Source: Deltaproteobacteria bacterium
GTDB lineage: Bacteria > UBA10199 > JACPAL01
NCBI GenBank assembly: GCA_016180855.1
Contig: JACPAL010000002.1
Span: 124,001-188,000, forward strand
Reading direction: 5' to 3'
Length of the DNA stretch: 64,000 bases
The notes below the pieces were generated by a model, which did no database searches, was not told the origin of the DNA, and saw only the letters and a program-made list of their open reading frames with translations. Of this stretch, positions 33,417 to 42,459 are shown piece by piece; position 1 is the stretch's first letter, and every line of letters begins with the position of its first letter. A program made the translations under genes and the position numbers.

Positions 33417-34406
33417 ATGGTTTTAAGCTTGACCTTAACGGTCGTTGCGGCCCTCTTTTTTTATGGGAGCGGACTCTTCGGCCTCCTGACGCCTCTACCC
33501 TTTTCCATCTTGATGGTTCGCAGGGGGATTTGGGCTGCTTTGCTAGCGGCATTTTTATCCATTTTTTCTCTTGTTCTCGCTTATGACCTTCCGCAGGCAC
33601 CCCTCTCCTTTTTACCCGGCATGGTTTTTTTCCCCCATTTTACCGTAGTGGGTATTCGTAATTTTTCACTCCTCTCGTTTTTTTATTATTTGTGGATCGG
33701 TTTTTCATTGATCTTTATTGGCCGAAAGGTGCGTTCCATGGAGAGAGGCGTTGCAGTGGCTGTCGGTTCTTCTTTTCTGCTGGTGTTGGCAGCCATTTTT
33801 ATTTTTATGAAGGTCCAATCAGTCGATCTTGTAAGTCAGGGGAGGGAAGGGATCATTTTTGCCTTTCAGCGCCTTGCCGAACTAAATCCGGAATTGTCCG
33901 TTGAGGAAGGTCTTAAGATGGTGGATCCACTGATTCACTCTCTATGGCGACTTTTCCCCTCGTTGATCATTAGTATGACTCTCATGATTGTCGCGATCAA
34001 TCTTTGGCTGCTCCGTCGTTGGGCCTCTGGACGACTCTTTGGCCAGTGGGGCGATTTTTCTCTCTGGAGGTTGAAAGAACAGTGGATTTGGATTCCGATC
34101 TTGTCCGGAGGGGGCTATCTGGCTAGCTTCTATTTTTTTCCGCAGTCTGTCATTGCGTGGGGATTCTTGAATGTTCTGATCATTGCGGCAACAATCTCTT
34201 TTTTTCAGGGGCTTGCGATCTTCCACTTTTTTCTGCAAAAACGATTATCACCCCTCCTTCGGATGGCAGTACTCTTTTTCTTTATGATTTTTTTTCAGAT
34301 CGTTATGGTTTTACTTATTCTCTTGGGGCTCTTTGATTTTTGGTTTGATTTTAGGCGTGAGAAACAAGTAACAAAGGGGGGAAACGAAGGAAGGAGCTTT
34401 TTATGA
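33417..34406 (+). CDS. DUF2232 (YybS-like) integral membrane protein
   Basis: A 329-residue membrane protein with about eight hydrophobic helices. It lies between rpsR and rplI, where a DUF2232/YybS gene is conserved in many deltaproteobacteria and Firmicutes. The ATG at 33417 is chosen because the extended frame would overlap rpsR completely. The ASGRLFGQWGDFSLWRLKE loop near residue 205 and the Phe-rich C-terminal helices match the family style. The function of the family is unknown. Its stop overlaps the rplI start by 4 bases. Confidence 0.85.
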   Translation: MVLSLTLTVVAALFFYGSGLFGLLTPLPFSILMVRRGIWAALLAAFLSIFSLVLAYDLPQAPLSFLPGMVFFPHFTVVGIRNFSLLSFFYYLWIGFSLIFIGRKVRSMERGVAVAVGSSFLLVLAAIFIFMKVQSVDLVSQGREGIIFAFQRLAELNPELSVEEGLKMVDPLIHSLWRLFPSLIISMTLMIVAINLWLLRRWASGRLFGQWGDFSLWRLKEQWIWIPILSGGGYLASFYFFPQSVIAWGFLNVLIIAATISFFQGLAIFHFFLQKRLSPLLRMAVLFFFMIFFQIVMVLLILLGLFDFWFDFRREKQVTKGGNEGRSFL

Positions 34407-34846
34407 AGGTCATACTCAGGGAAGATATTCGTTCTGTCGGTCAAGCGGGTGAAGTGGTAGAGGTTTCGCCCGGTTTTGGGAGAAATTATCTGTTGCCCCA
34501 AAAGAAGGCCGTTTTAGCCACGGCCGGAAACCTGAAGGAGCTTGAGAAGTCATTCAACACGATTCAGGCCAGGCGGGATAAGCAGAAACAGGAGGCGCAG
34601 CTTCTTGCGGAACGGATTGGGCAGGTCTCTCTTGTTTTGGAGAGAGAGACGGGTGAGGAGGAGAAGCTGTTCGGTGCCGTTACGTCGCGCCACCTCTCCG
34701 AGGCACTTGCTTTGCAGGGATTTAATATTGATCACAAGCTGGTTGATTTAAAACAACCTATTCGCACCTTGGGACAGCACGAAGTTCGTGTTGGCCTCTA
34801 TCCCGGTGTGGATGCGCTTCTTAAGGTAGAAGTTCGCAAGAAATAA
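34403..34846 (+). CDS. rplI: 50S ribosomal protein L9
   Basis: Two-domain L9 of 147 residues. The N-terminal rRNA-binding domain MKVILREDIRSVGQAGEVVEV continues with GFGRNYLLPQKKAVLAT. A long connecting helix and the C-terminal domain with LFGAVTSRHLSEAL follow. A GAAGGAAGGA ribosome-binding site lies inside the end of the preceding gene, with which it overlaps by 4 bases, so translation is likely coupled. Confidence 0.96.
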   Translation: MKVILREDIRSVGQAGEVVEVSPGFGRNYLLPQKKAVLATAGNLKELEKSFNTIQARRDKQKQEAQLLAERIGQVSLVLERETGEEEKLFGAVTSRHLSEALALQGFNIDHKLVDLKQPIRTLGQHEVRVGLYPGVDALLKVEVRKK

Positions 34847-34857
34847 GGAAAACTTTT

Positions 34858-36216
34858 ATGGGGGCCCAGGAAGCGGTACGGGTTGACTCGCTGGTTTCTA
34901 AATTACCGCCGCAAAATTTAGAGGCGGAGAAATCCGTTTTGGGAGGGATCATGCTTGATAATGAATCCCTCTACAATGTGGCGGAGGTTCTTTCCCCTGA
35001 TGATTTCTATCGGGAGGCGCACCGAAAAATCTTCAAGGCGATGATCAAGTTGTCCGAAGAGGGAGAACCAATTGACCTGGTAACGGTTGCGAATCGCCTT
35101 AAGGGGGATGGGGTGCTTGATGAAGCGGGGGGTGCCGCCTATTTATCGTCCCTGGTTGACACTCTTCCCACCGCTGCCAATCTTGTCTCTTACGCCCGCA
35201 TTGTTCGCGAGAAGTCGGTCCTACGAAACCTCATGCAGAGGGCGACAGAGATCATCACACGGGGGTATGGGATTACCGAAAATATCGACGAATATCTGGA
35301 CCAGGCTGAAAAAGAGATTTTTGAGATCGCCCAACGTCGAATCCGGCAGTCATTCTTTCCATTGAAGGAGCTGATCAAGGATAATTTCAAGTTGATCGAA
35401 CAGCTCTATGAAAGGCGTGAGCTCATCACTGGTGTGCCCACAGGGTATCACGAACTTGATCGTTTAACAGCCGGGCTACAACCTTCCGATCTGATTGTGG
35501 TTGCGGGACGTCCCAGTATGGGAAAAACCGCCTTTGCCCTCTGCGTTGCCGCCAATGCGGCCCTTCAGAAGAAAATTCCTTGTGCCATCTTCTCGCTGGA
35601 AATGTCTAAGGAACAATTGGTGCAACGGTTGCTTTGTATGGAGGGACGTATTGATGCAACAAAGCTGAGGGGTGGTTTTCTGACTGAATCTGATTGGCCC
35701 AGGCTTACCCGCGCGGCCGGGGTTTTGTCGGAGGCCCCTTTGTTTATTGATGATACGCCGGCCATTACGGTCTTGGAGATAAGGGCAAAGGCGAGGCGTC
35801 TTCAGAAGGAGCATGGTTTGGGACTCGTGGTTGTTGACTATCTTCAGCTGATTCGCGGGATAGGTCGACTGGACAACCGTGAACGGGAGATATCTGAAAT
35901 CTCACGTTCTCTTAAGGCCCTTGCCAAGGAACTCCATATTCCTGTGATGGCTCTTTCCCAGTTGAACCGGATGGTGGAGAGTCGGAAGCCGCCCATTCCG
36001 ATTCTGGCGGATCTGCGCGAATCGGGAGCGATTGAACAGGATGCCGATGTGATTATGTTTCTTTATCGTGAAGAGGTTTACGATCGGGAGACGATCAACA
36101 AGGGGGTTGCTGAGGTGATTATCGGAAAACAAAGAAATGGTCCGATCGGCAGAACCGAGTTGACGTTTCTATCTGGCTTTACCCGCTTTGAAAATCTTTC
36201 GCGGGACCATTCTTAA
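34858..36216 (+). CDS. dnaB: Replicative DNA helicase DnaB
   Basis: Hexameric helicase of the replication fork. The 452 residues start with the DnaB N-terminal helical domain (PPQNLEAEKSVLGGIMLDN) and continue with a RecA-like domain. Walker A is AGRPSMGKTAFA near residue 220, Walker B is LVVVDYLQLI near 325, and the ADLRESGAIEQDADVIMFLYR segment follows. No intein is present. It lies 11 bases after rplI, the usual arrangement, and rdgB follows with no gap. Confidence 0.97.
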   Translation: MGAQEAVRVDSLVSKLPPQNLEAEKSVLGGIMLDNESLYNVAEVLSPDDFYREAHRKIFKAMIKLSEEGEPIDLVTVANRLKGDGVLDEAGGAAYLSSLVDTLPTAANLVSYARIVREKSVLRNLMQRATEIITRGYGITENIDEYLDQAEKEIFEIAQRRIRQSFFPLKELIKDNFKLIEQLYERRELITGVPTGYHELDRLTAGLQPSDLIVVAGRPSMGKTAFALCVAANAALQKKIPCAIFSLEMSKEQLVQRLLCMEGRIDATKLRGGFLTESDWPRLTRAAGVLSEAPLFIDDTPAITVLEIRAKARRLQKEHGLGLVVVDYLQLIRGIGRLDNREREISEISRSLKALAKELHIPVMALSQLNRMVESRKPPIPILADLRESGAIEQDADVIMFLYREEVYDRETINKGVAEVIIGKQRNGPIGRTELTFLSGFTRFENLSRDHS

Positions 36217-36840
36217 ATGAAGCTGGAGTTTGGCTCTCTTCCATTAGATTGGATTATTGCGACCAGAAACTTCGGAAAATTTCGTGAGATTTCGTCCGGG
36301 TTGCAGGGTTTGGGGCTTCGGCTTAGGGCCCTGTCTGAATTCCCAGACATACTTGACGTTGATGAAAATCAGGAGAGCTTTGAAGGGAATGCCAGAATCA
36401 AGGCTTCTTCTGTTGTTGAGAGACTGAAATTACCGGTGATAGCCGACGACAGCGGATTGGTTGTCAAGGCATTAGGAGGACAACCCGGTGTTCGATCGGC
36501 ACGTTATGCTGGGCCGAAGGCAAGCGATCAGGAAAACTTGGAGAAACTGCTGAAGGCGATGGAGCGGGTTCCTGCGGGGCAGCGAGAGGCGGCCTATGTC
36601 TGTGTCTTGGTGATTGGTCTTCCCTCTGGCAAGGAGTGGATTATCCGGGAGGAATGTTGGGGTGAAATTGCGTTTCGGCCAAAGGGGAGCGGCGGCTTCG
36701 GATATGATCCCATTTTTTTCATTCCCGAAACTCAGAAAACAATGGCGGAGCTCTCAATAAAGCAAAAAAACACGATCAGCCATCGTGGCAAGGCGATTCA
36801 AAAATTAAGAGAGCTATTTGGTTGTGGTGCTGTTGGTTGA
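36217..36840 (+). CDS. rdgB: dITP/XTP pyrophosphatase
   Basis: House-cleaning nucleotidase of the Ham1/RdgB family that removes inosine and xanthosine triphosphates. The N-terminal IATRNFGKFREI, the metal-binding VIADDSGLVVKALGGQPGVRSARYAG segment (in two parts) and FGYDPIFFIPE are all typical. Its ATG directly abuts the dnaB stop without its own Shine-Dalgarno sequence, which suggests translational coupling. The last 27 bases overlap the 3' end of the convergent lipoprotein gene. The 207 residues are slightly longer than usual. Confidence 0.94.
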   Translation: MKLEFGSLPLDWIIATRNFGKFREISSGLQGLGLRLRALSEFPDILDVDENQESFEGNARIKASSVVERLKLPVIADDSGLVVKALGGQPGVRSARYAGPKASDQENLEKLLKAMERVPAGQREAAYVCVLVIGLPSGKEWIIREECWGEIAFRPKGSGGFGYDPIFFIPETQKTMAELSIKQKNTISHRGKAIQKLRELFGCGAVG

Positions 36841-38193
36841 AGACTTCGTTGTCGGACTTGCGACGGTTCCAGCTGATGTTGAACCTTTGGTTGTCGTCGT
36901 CTCCTTGTTGTCCTTCGTCGGCGAGATGATGTTTTTTGAGGTACTAGAGCTCAAGTCCTTTGAAGCATCCAGTGTTCCATTCAGGTTTGTTGTGATTGAT
37001 GTGGTTGAGGTCTTCGAAAGGCTATCTTTGGAGTTAAGCGATGTTGAGGTGTCAAGGATGTTGGTCGTCGTGGTACCCTTTGAGATATCTAAAGAGGTTT
37101 CCTTATCATTTGTTATGATAGATGTCGTTAAGGTGTCATCCTTGGGGGTTATATTTGTTGATACCTTGGTTGTATCGGTTGCTGTGACAGTATCAGCCGT
37201 CTTTACCGAGATAGGATCGGTTACGAGGGCACATTTTGCGGTAAAGAAGTGGATGGGGAAAGATGCACAGAGGGGGTTTTTGGCTAAGTCGGTTGGACCA
37301 TCAACGCCCCCCACGAGTTTGACCTGATACTCAATCGGTCCGCAGAAGAGCGGTTTTTCCAATTTATAAGTGACACAATTATTGGAGGTGCTGGCTGATG
37401 CAACCGAAATTGCTGGATTGATGAGGAGGTCATCGATCGCAAAGGAGGCGGGATCCATCGGTTCATCGAAGCAGAAGACCAGAATATCTCCACCGACACC
37501 GGTTGCCCCATCTGGTGGAATAGAGGAGACAACGGTGGGGCAAGAGGTATCTTGAGGAATCTCCACACTTTTTTCTTCACCTGAATCTTTAGTGTCAGAC
37601 TTCTGGTCGGTTGTATCCGTTATCTTTTCAGTTGTCGTCTGATCTGTGGTTTTATCGGGAATTTTTGGAGACTCTTTTGATGATTCGACGAATTCCTTTT
37701 TATCCGAAGTTGGGGTCTCTGGGGCCTTTGTGACGGTTTCTTCAGCCGGTTGGGAATCGGCGGGAATGGTCTGCTCCGGGACGGTATCTCCATCCTCCGT
37801 TTCCAACCCTTCGGAATAAAGTATGACTTCACAACGGTTGTCGGAGGCAAGATGAGTAAACGAGGCACAAACCGTCTGGCATCCATTTTCACAATACACG
37901 ATAAGGGGACTTGCGGATAAATCGGGACATTCATAGGCGAATGCCTCGCTACCGAGCGTCTCTTCCTTGATTGGCTCCTCCAGATCAAAACAATACGTTT
38001 CATTGGAAGAAGGGGGAGGGGCGAGCGTTTTGTCATTTGTGACAACCGGTTCAACCCCGCTAAATTCTGGTTTCTCGAATTCGGTCAGGTTCTCGGCCTC
38101 TTCCACCCTCATATCGATCGAAGAGGCGCAACCAATCATCATCAGTTGGGCTATGAACAGACAAGCAACGAAAGTTTTGTTTTTTGACTTCAT
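36814..38193 (-). CDS. Lipoprotein with Ig-like domain and Thr/Ser-rich tail
   Basis: A 459-residue envelope protein. The signal sequence ends in a lipobox MIGC with the lipidated cysteine at residue 22. Residues ~60-125 contain several cysteine pairs. A charged Pro/Thr/Glu/Lys linker follows. An Ig-like domain of the Big_5 type lies at about 215-320 and starts CPTVVSSIPPDGATG. The last ~140 residues are almost entirely Thr, Ser, Lys, Asp and Ile with loose repeats such as TTS-I-T. Such tails act as flexible spacers in surface proteins; that role is inference. It is divergent from an OmpA-family gene. Confidence 0.85.
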   Translation of the reverse strand: MKSKNKTFVACLFIAQLMMIGCASSIDMRVEEAENLTEFEKPEFSGVEPVVTNDKTLAPPPSSNETYCFDLEEPIKEETLGSEAFAYECPDLSASPLIVYCENGCQTVCASFTHLASDNRCEVILYSEGLETEDGDTVPEQTIPADSQPAEETVTKAPETPTSDKKEFVESSKESPKIPDKTTDQTTTEKITDTTDQKSDTKDSGEEKSVEIPQDTSCPTVVSSIPPDGATGVGGDILVFCFDEPMDPASFAIDDLLINPAISVASASTSNNCVTYKLEKPLFCGPIEYQVKLVGGVDGPTDLAKNPLCASFPIHFFTAKCALVTDPISVKTADTVTATDTTKVSTNITPKDDTLTTSIITNDKETSLDISKGTTTTNILDTSTSLNSKDSLSKTSTTSITTNLNGTLDASKDLSSSTSKNIISPTKDNKETTTTKGSTSAGTVASPTTKSSTNSTTTK

Positions 38194-38299
38194 GCTTGTC
38201 TTAACAGCAATACTGATGCCAAGTTGGAATAAACATAAAATATAAAATAATATTATAGTGTTACATTAAATAATGGCACTTTTGTTGAAGGTGCTATTT

Positions 38300-38342
38300 T
38301 TATCATTTTGATCAGACATGGGTTTGTCATTATCATTTTGAT
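38300..38342. promoter_or_regulatory. Pair of 13-bp direct repeats between the lipoprotein and OmpA-like genes
   Basis: The sequence ttatcattttgat occurs at 38300-38312 and again at 38330-38342, so the copies are 30 bp apart, close to three helical turns. They lie in the AT-rich 250-bp divergent intergenic region, which also contains tattatagtg near 38255, a possible -10 for the minus-strand gene. Tandem sites with helical phasing suggest a regulator binding site, but no regulator is known. Confidence 0.4.
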
Positions 38343-38443
38343 AATCTGTTTTTTTCGGGACGTTTTTCATTCTTTCAGTCCAAAAGTTGTTGCTTCACCT
38401 CGAATAGATTGGTATTTTTATCATGAACAGCAAACGGGGGATC

Positions 38444-40339
38444 ATGAAACTCTTACAGCGGTTGGTTCTTGTCAGTACCTTTTTGGTACTGGGTCAGGGA
38501 GTGGTCCACGCAACGACGACTCGCTTTAGCGTTTTTACCGCCTTCCCATCTCCTTTGGAGCATGATTTTCAGTTTATCCACGGTTCTCGAACCCTCTTCC
38601 AGTTGCAATGGCAGGTGGGGACACAGATTGATTATTCTTATCGACCCTTTGAGGGATCAACGCGAAGAATCATTGATCACCTTTGGACGGAGCATTTTTT
38701 TGGGGGCATTGGTATTACCGATTGGTTTTCAACAAGTATTGACTGGCCTCTTGCGTTGTTGAACCACTTTCAAGATCCTGGGCCTGTTGTAACGCCTGGA
38801 TTTGAAAACGACACGGATCTTGCTGATCCTCGTGTTGAATTCAAATTTCAACTGCTTTCCAGGTACAAGCATATTGTTGGGTTAGGGATTCTTCCTTTTA
38901 TCCATATACCACTTGGCAATCAGGCCCATTTTATGGGTGACAATACGTTATTGGGAGGTGGGCTTGTGCTCTTCGATGTTGAGCTTACGCGTCGTTTGGT
39001 TCTTGCCCTGAATACGGGGGCTGAATTTAAGGAGGATGTCAGTCTTCAAAATGTTCAATTAAGCACGGTGAGTTTTTTGTTAGAGGGTGGGCTAGGGCTT
39101 CATGCAACAAAGCAGTTAGATATAACAGCTGAAATAAAATCAAAAACTCCATTTGGAAATTTTATGAAGGAGGAGGCTGAATCACCGTCAGAAGTTTTAG
39201 GTGGACTACGTTGGAGAGGGGATAGTGGTTTGGGTATTGCGGCGGGGGGGGCAACGGGGTTGGTTTATGGAGCGGGTGCCCCTCGTGCACGGGCCTACCT
39301 AAGGTTGGACTACACCCGAACGACAGAGGCGCATCGTAAAAAACTTGAGGAGTTAGAAATTGCCAAATATGGATTGAAGGCTCCTCCGGAAGTTCAGTGG
39401 GCGATCATTGAGTTGAAAGATAAATGCCCTTCAACCCCATCGGATTTTAATCCTGAGGTTCATGATGCCGGTTGCCCCAAACTTTATGAGTTAAATCAGA
39501 TTGCATCGTTGAGCTTGAAGTGCCCGAGTCAACCTAAGGATTTTGACCCGACGATCCATGATGCAGGGTGCTCCAAGGTTTACGAGATGAGAAAGAATTT
39601 GACGAATGAGGAATATGCCACTGTCTATGTGCTAGCGGCCTCTTCTCTGCAGCAGAATTGTCCCGCTGACCCCAGTCAATTTGATCCCGAAAAACACGAT
39701 ACCGCCTGTTCAAAAGTTTTTGAGTTGCGCGAAGCCGCCTCCCTGGTGGCTCGCTGTCCCCAGAATTCGCGTGATTTTAATCCTGAGATTCATGATCCTT
39801 CCTGCCCCAAGGTTTATACGCTTAAGAAGGATTATTCGAAGCAGGATGTTCAGGCAATTTACGTCCTGTCACAATCAGATGCGGACAAAGACGGCATTCT
39901 CGATATTCAGGATCAGTGTCCAAAAGAATACGGAACAGCAGTCATGTTCGGTTGTCCCGAGGCAAAGGTTGTCTGGAAGGCGGGTCAGATTCTCGGCACG
40001 GCCGCACCGATCACCTTTAGTTTTAACCAATGGACCCTTTCTACCGAAATGGCAAAGTCCCTTAATGAGGTGGCGGAGATCCTTCACAACTATCCGGAAA
40101 TCAAGATCGTTCGAATTGAGGGGCATGCCGATAGTATTGGTTCTAAAATCAAGAATAAACTCGTTTCGGAGCGTCGTGCACAGGCCGTAAAGCGGTTTAT
40201 TGAAAAATGTGGTGTTGAATCCTTCCGTCTCAAGGCGGTTGGAATGGGTTCTTCACAACCAGTTGCCTCTAACAAGACGGTAAAAGGGCGTGCACAAAAC
40301 AGGCGAGCAACAGTTCTTCTCCTCGAACTTGTTGAATAG
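38444..40339 (+). CDS. OmpA-family outer-membrane protein with Cys-rich repeats
   Basis: The ATG at 38444 follows CGGGGGATC; an ATG at 38423 would add 7 residues. A signal peptide MKLLQRLVLVSTFLVLG ends near VHA. Residues ~30-300 look like a beta-barrel or periplasmic beta domain. From about 327 to 455 there are four copies of a unit C-P-x3-P-x-D-F-N/D-P-x2-H-D-x2-C, followed by a thrombospondin-type-3-like SDADKDGILDIQDQCP. The C-terminal OmpA peptidoglycan-binding domain occupies ~510-631, with EGHADSIGS and LVSERRAQAVKRF. It probably tethers the outer membrane to peptidoglycan. It is convergent with the acyl-CoA dehydrogenase gene with a 6-base gap. Confidence 0.88.
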   Translation: MKLLQRLVLVSTFLVLGQGVVHATTTRFSVFTAFPSPLEHDFQFIHGSRTLFQLQWQVGTQIDYSYRPFEGSTRRIIDHLWTEHFFGGIGITDWFSTSIDWPLALLNHFQDPGPVVTPGFENDTDLADPRVEFKFQLLSRYKHIVGLGILPFIHIPLGNQAHFMGDNTLLGGGLVLFDVELTRRLVLALNTGAEFKEDVSLQNVQLSTVSFLLEGGLGLHATKQLDITAEIKSKTPFGNFMKEEAESPSEVLGGLRWRGDSGLGIAAGGATGLVYGAGAPRARAYLRLDYTRTTEAHRKKLEELEIAKYGLKAPPEVQWAIIELKDKCPSTPSDFNPEVHDAGCPKLYELNQIASLSLKCPSQPKDFDPTIHDAGCSKVYEMRKNLTNEEYATVYVLAASSLQQNCPADPSQFDPEKHDTACSKVFELREAASLVARCPQNSRDFNPEIHDPSCPKVYTLKKDYSKQDVQAIYVLSQSDADKDGILDIQDQCPKEYGTAVMFGCPEAKVVWKAGQILGTAAPITFSFNQWTLSTEMAKSLNEVAEILHNYPEIKIVRIEGHADSIGSKIKNKLVSERRAQAVKRFIEKCGVESFRLKAVGMGSSQPVASNKTVKGRAQNRRATVLLLELVE

Positions 40340-40345
40340 GCGCGG

Positions 40346-42259
40346 CTAGACGTTCTGGACCAGTCTCGGCTGTGTGGCCGATGAGGAACGCGAGACAGAC
40401 CCCTTTAGAATATCTTCTTCGAGCCAGTTTATCTTGCCTTCCAGATAGTCGCGGGCGACATGCCAGGTTTTCTGATCGTCATTGTTCCCAATATCCCGGA
40501 ATGCATCCTTGATCCGGCGACTGGCGATTCGGCAAAAGAGATCGGCTAATTCCTCGGGAGAGCGGTCGACCGGATTCTTCTGGAGCATCAATTGGGCTTT
40601 GACACAACTGGCTGCCATGGCAAAAAGATCGGTGCCGATATTTACGACACGCCCAAGAATCTGTTGTCTTCTCTCCAAGCTAGCCTGGTAGCGAGACATG
40701 CAGTGAAAGATCGTCCTAGCTAGGCGATGACTACCACCACTTACAAATCGAAGATGTTTAGCAAGTGGACCGAATTCGCCGAACCTTGGCCAGAGCGAAT
40801 AATGAAGCCACTGACGAGGGTACCAGTGGGAATAGAAGGCTGTCATTTTTCCTAGTGCTGCCAACTTGGCAGTGAACGGAGATTTTGGATTGAGCAAGGC
40901 GCCCGCGACCCGCATATGAGGATCGAGAGCTTCACGGGCAATGAAAAGCCTCAGGATCTCGCTGGATCCCTCGATCAAGGTGTTGATGCGGAAATCCCTC
41001 ATCATTCTTTCCATGGGAATCCCCTCTTCACCGCGTCCGCGGAGCGAATCAGCCCTCTCATATCCACGCCCCCCACGGATCTGCAGCGCCTCATCGACGA
41101 TCTTCCAGCCGGACTCGGAGCAGAAAAGTTTACACATCGCCGCTTCTAATCGAATATCACGTCCCCCTCGGTCGACAAAATGAGTCGTCAACCAGGTGAT
41201 TGCCTCCATGGCAAAGGTAGTCGCTGCCGTAAAACCGATTTTTGAGGCAACGGCCTCATGTTTTCCAATGGGGGCTCCCCACTGAACCCGCTCATTGGTC
41301 CATTTTTTGTTGATCTCCAGGCATTTTTTGGAGGCAGCTATGCAGGCGGCTGGGAGTGTCAGACGGCCGGCATTGAGTGTCATGAGGGCCAGCTTGAGCC
41401 CGAGTCCTTCACCCCAGAGCATATTTTCACGCGGGACCTTTACATTTTTGAACCGTATCAAACCGTTTTGGATTCCTCGAAGCCCCATAAAGTCACACCG
41501 GTGTGCCATTTCTACTCCTGGCATATTTGACTCGACAATGAAGGCGGTGATCTGGGTTTTTTCCTTCCCCTTGATGATCTTGGGGGGGGTTTTAGCCATG
41601 ACGCCAATGAGACTTGCCACAGGGCCGTTGGTACACCAGAGTTTTTCACCGTTTAAGATGAAAAACTTACCATCTTCTGTCGGTATTGCAGTTGTCTTCA
41701 TTTTTGCGGGGTCAGAGCCGACGTCCGGTTCTGTCAGGGCGAAGGCGGATATCTCCTTTGTGAGACGCGGAAAGAACTTCTTTTTCTGTTCCGGTGTTCC
41801 ACACAACTTGAGTGGCTGTGGGACGCCGATTGATTGGTGTGCGGAAAGCCAGACTGCGGTTGAGCCACAGTAGCTTGAAACGAGGTGAACGACTCGTGCA
41901 TAGTTGACTTGTGAGAGGCCGAGTCCACCATATTCTTTTGGAATCTTCATCCCGAAACAGCCAAGCTTGATGAGGCCATCGACAACCGGTTTAGGGAGTT
42001 CCCCTGTCCGATCAACCTCGTCGGCATCCAAACTTGTTCTAAGAAAGGCCTCTACTTTAGCAAGGAATTCGTCCCCGATCTTTTTGTCTTCCGGGGATTG
42101 TTCAGGGTAGGGTGTGATCAACTCAGGACGAAACCGTCCCATAAACAATTCTCCCACAAAACTGGGGTGGGTCCATTTTTCTTCTCGGGCGGCCTCGGCG
42201 ACATCCATCGCCTCCTGGGCACCTTTCTTCTCCTCTTTTGTGATTTCACCGACGGCCAT
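40346..42259 (-). CDS. Acyl-CoA dehydrogenase
   Basis: FAD enzyme for the first oxidation of fatty acyl-CoA beta-oxidation. The 637 residues exceed the ~380 of short-chain types and fit the long-chain class with an extra C-terminal domain of about 180 residues. The N-terminal helices lead to FALTEPDVGSDPAKM, the middle beta domain follows, and the C-terminal helices contain RDFRINTLIEGSSEILRLFIA. The start has an AAGGGGG ribosome-binding site. Upstream lies a palindrome of the kind bound by TetR-family regulators. Expression may therefore respond to acyl-CoA, but this is inference. Confidence 0.92.
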   Translation of the reverse strand: MAVGEITKEEKKGAQEAMDVAEAAREEKWTHPSFVGELFMGRFRPELITPYPEQSPEDKKIGDEFLAKVEAFLRTSLDADEVDRTGELPKPVVDGLIKLGCFGMKIPKEYGGLGLSQVNYARVVHLVSSYCGSTAVWLSAHQSIGVPQPLKLCGTPEQKKKFFPRLTKEISAFALTEPDVGSDPAKMKTTAIPTEDGKFFILNGEKLWCTNGPVASLIGVMAKTPPKIIKGKEKTQITAFIVESNMPGVEMAHRCDFMGLRGIQNGLIRFKNVKVPRENMLWGEGLGLKLALMTLNAGRLTLPAACIAASKKCLEINKKWTNERVQWGAPIGKHEAVASKIGFTAATTFAMEAITWLTTHFVDRGGRDIRLEAAMCKLFCSESGWKIVDEALQIRGGRGYERADSLRGRGEEGIPMERMMRDFRINTLIEGSSEILRLFIAREALDPHMRVAGALLNPKSPFTAKLAALGKMTAFYSHWYPRQWLHYSLWPRFGEFGPLAKHLRFVSGGSHRLARTIFHCMSRYQASLERRQQILGRVVNIGTDLFAMAASCVKAQLMLQKNPVDRSPEELADLFCRIASRRIKDAFRDIGNNDDQKTWHVARDYLEGKINWLEEDILKGSVSRSSSATQPRLVQNV

Positions 42260-42332
42260 ATAAGCCCCCTTTGTTTGGTAAAGGTTTCAAAATTGACCAT
42301 ATGGTAGAACAGATTGACGCATAGCGCAATCA

Positions 42333-42356
42333 AAAAATGAATCATCATTCATTTTT
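42333..42356. promoter_or_regulatory. 24-bp palindrome, candidate TetR-family operator
   Basis: Perfect 10-bp arms aaaaatgaat and attcattttt flank a catc centre, 73 bases upstream of the acyl-CoA dehydrogenase start and about 100 bases before the CDC48 start. The ATGAATxxxxATTCAT form is like operators of TetR-type regulators of fatty-acid catabolism. No such regulator gene is in the window. Confidence 0.45.
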
Positions 42357-42459
42357 AAAAATGCCAGTAGATGTAATAATTATACCTTTGTTTTTATTTG
42401 TTATTTTTGTTGGCTTGATTTTTATGAAATGATTATTAAATCAGATCTTGGGAGGGGGT

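Noticed and set aside
38444-40339. Cys-rich repeats as a CRISPR or DNA-level tandem repeat
   Set aside because: The similarity is at the protein level with diverged DNA and uneven spacing; no CRISPR-like direct repeats occur anywhere in the window.
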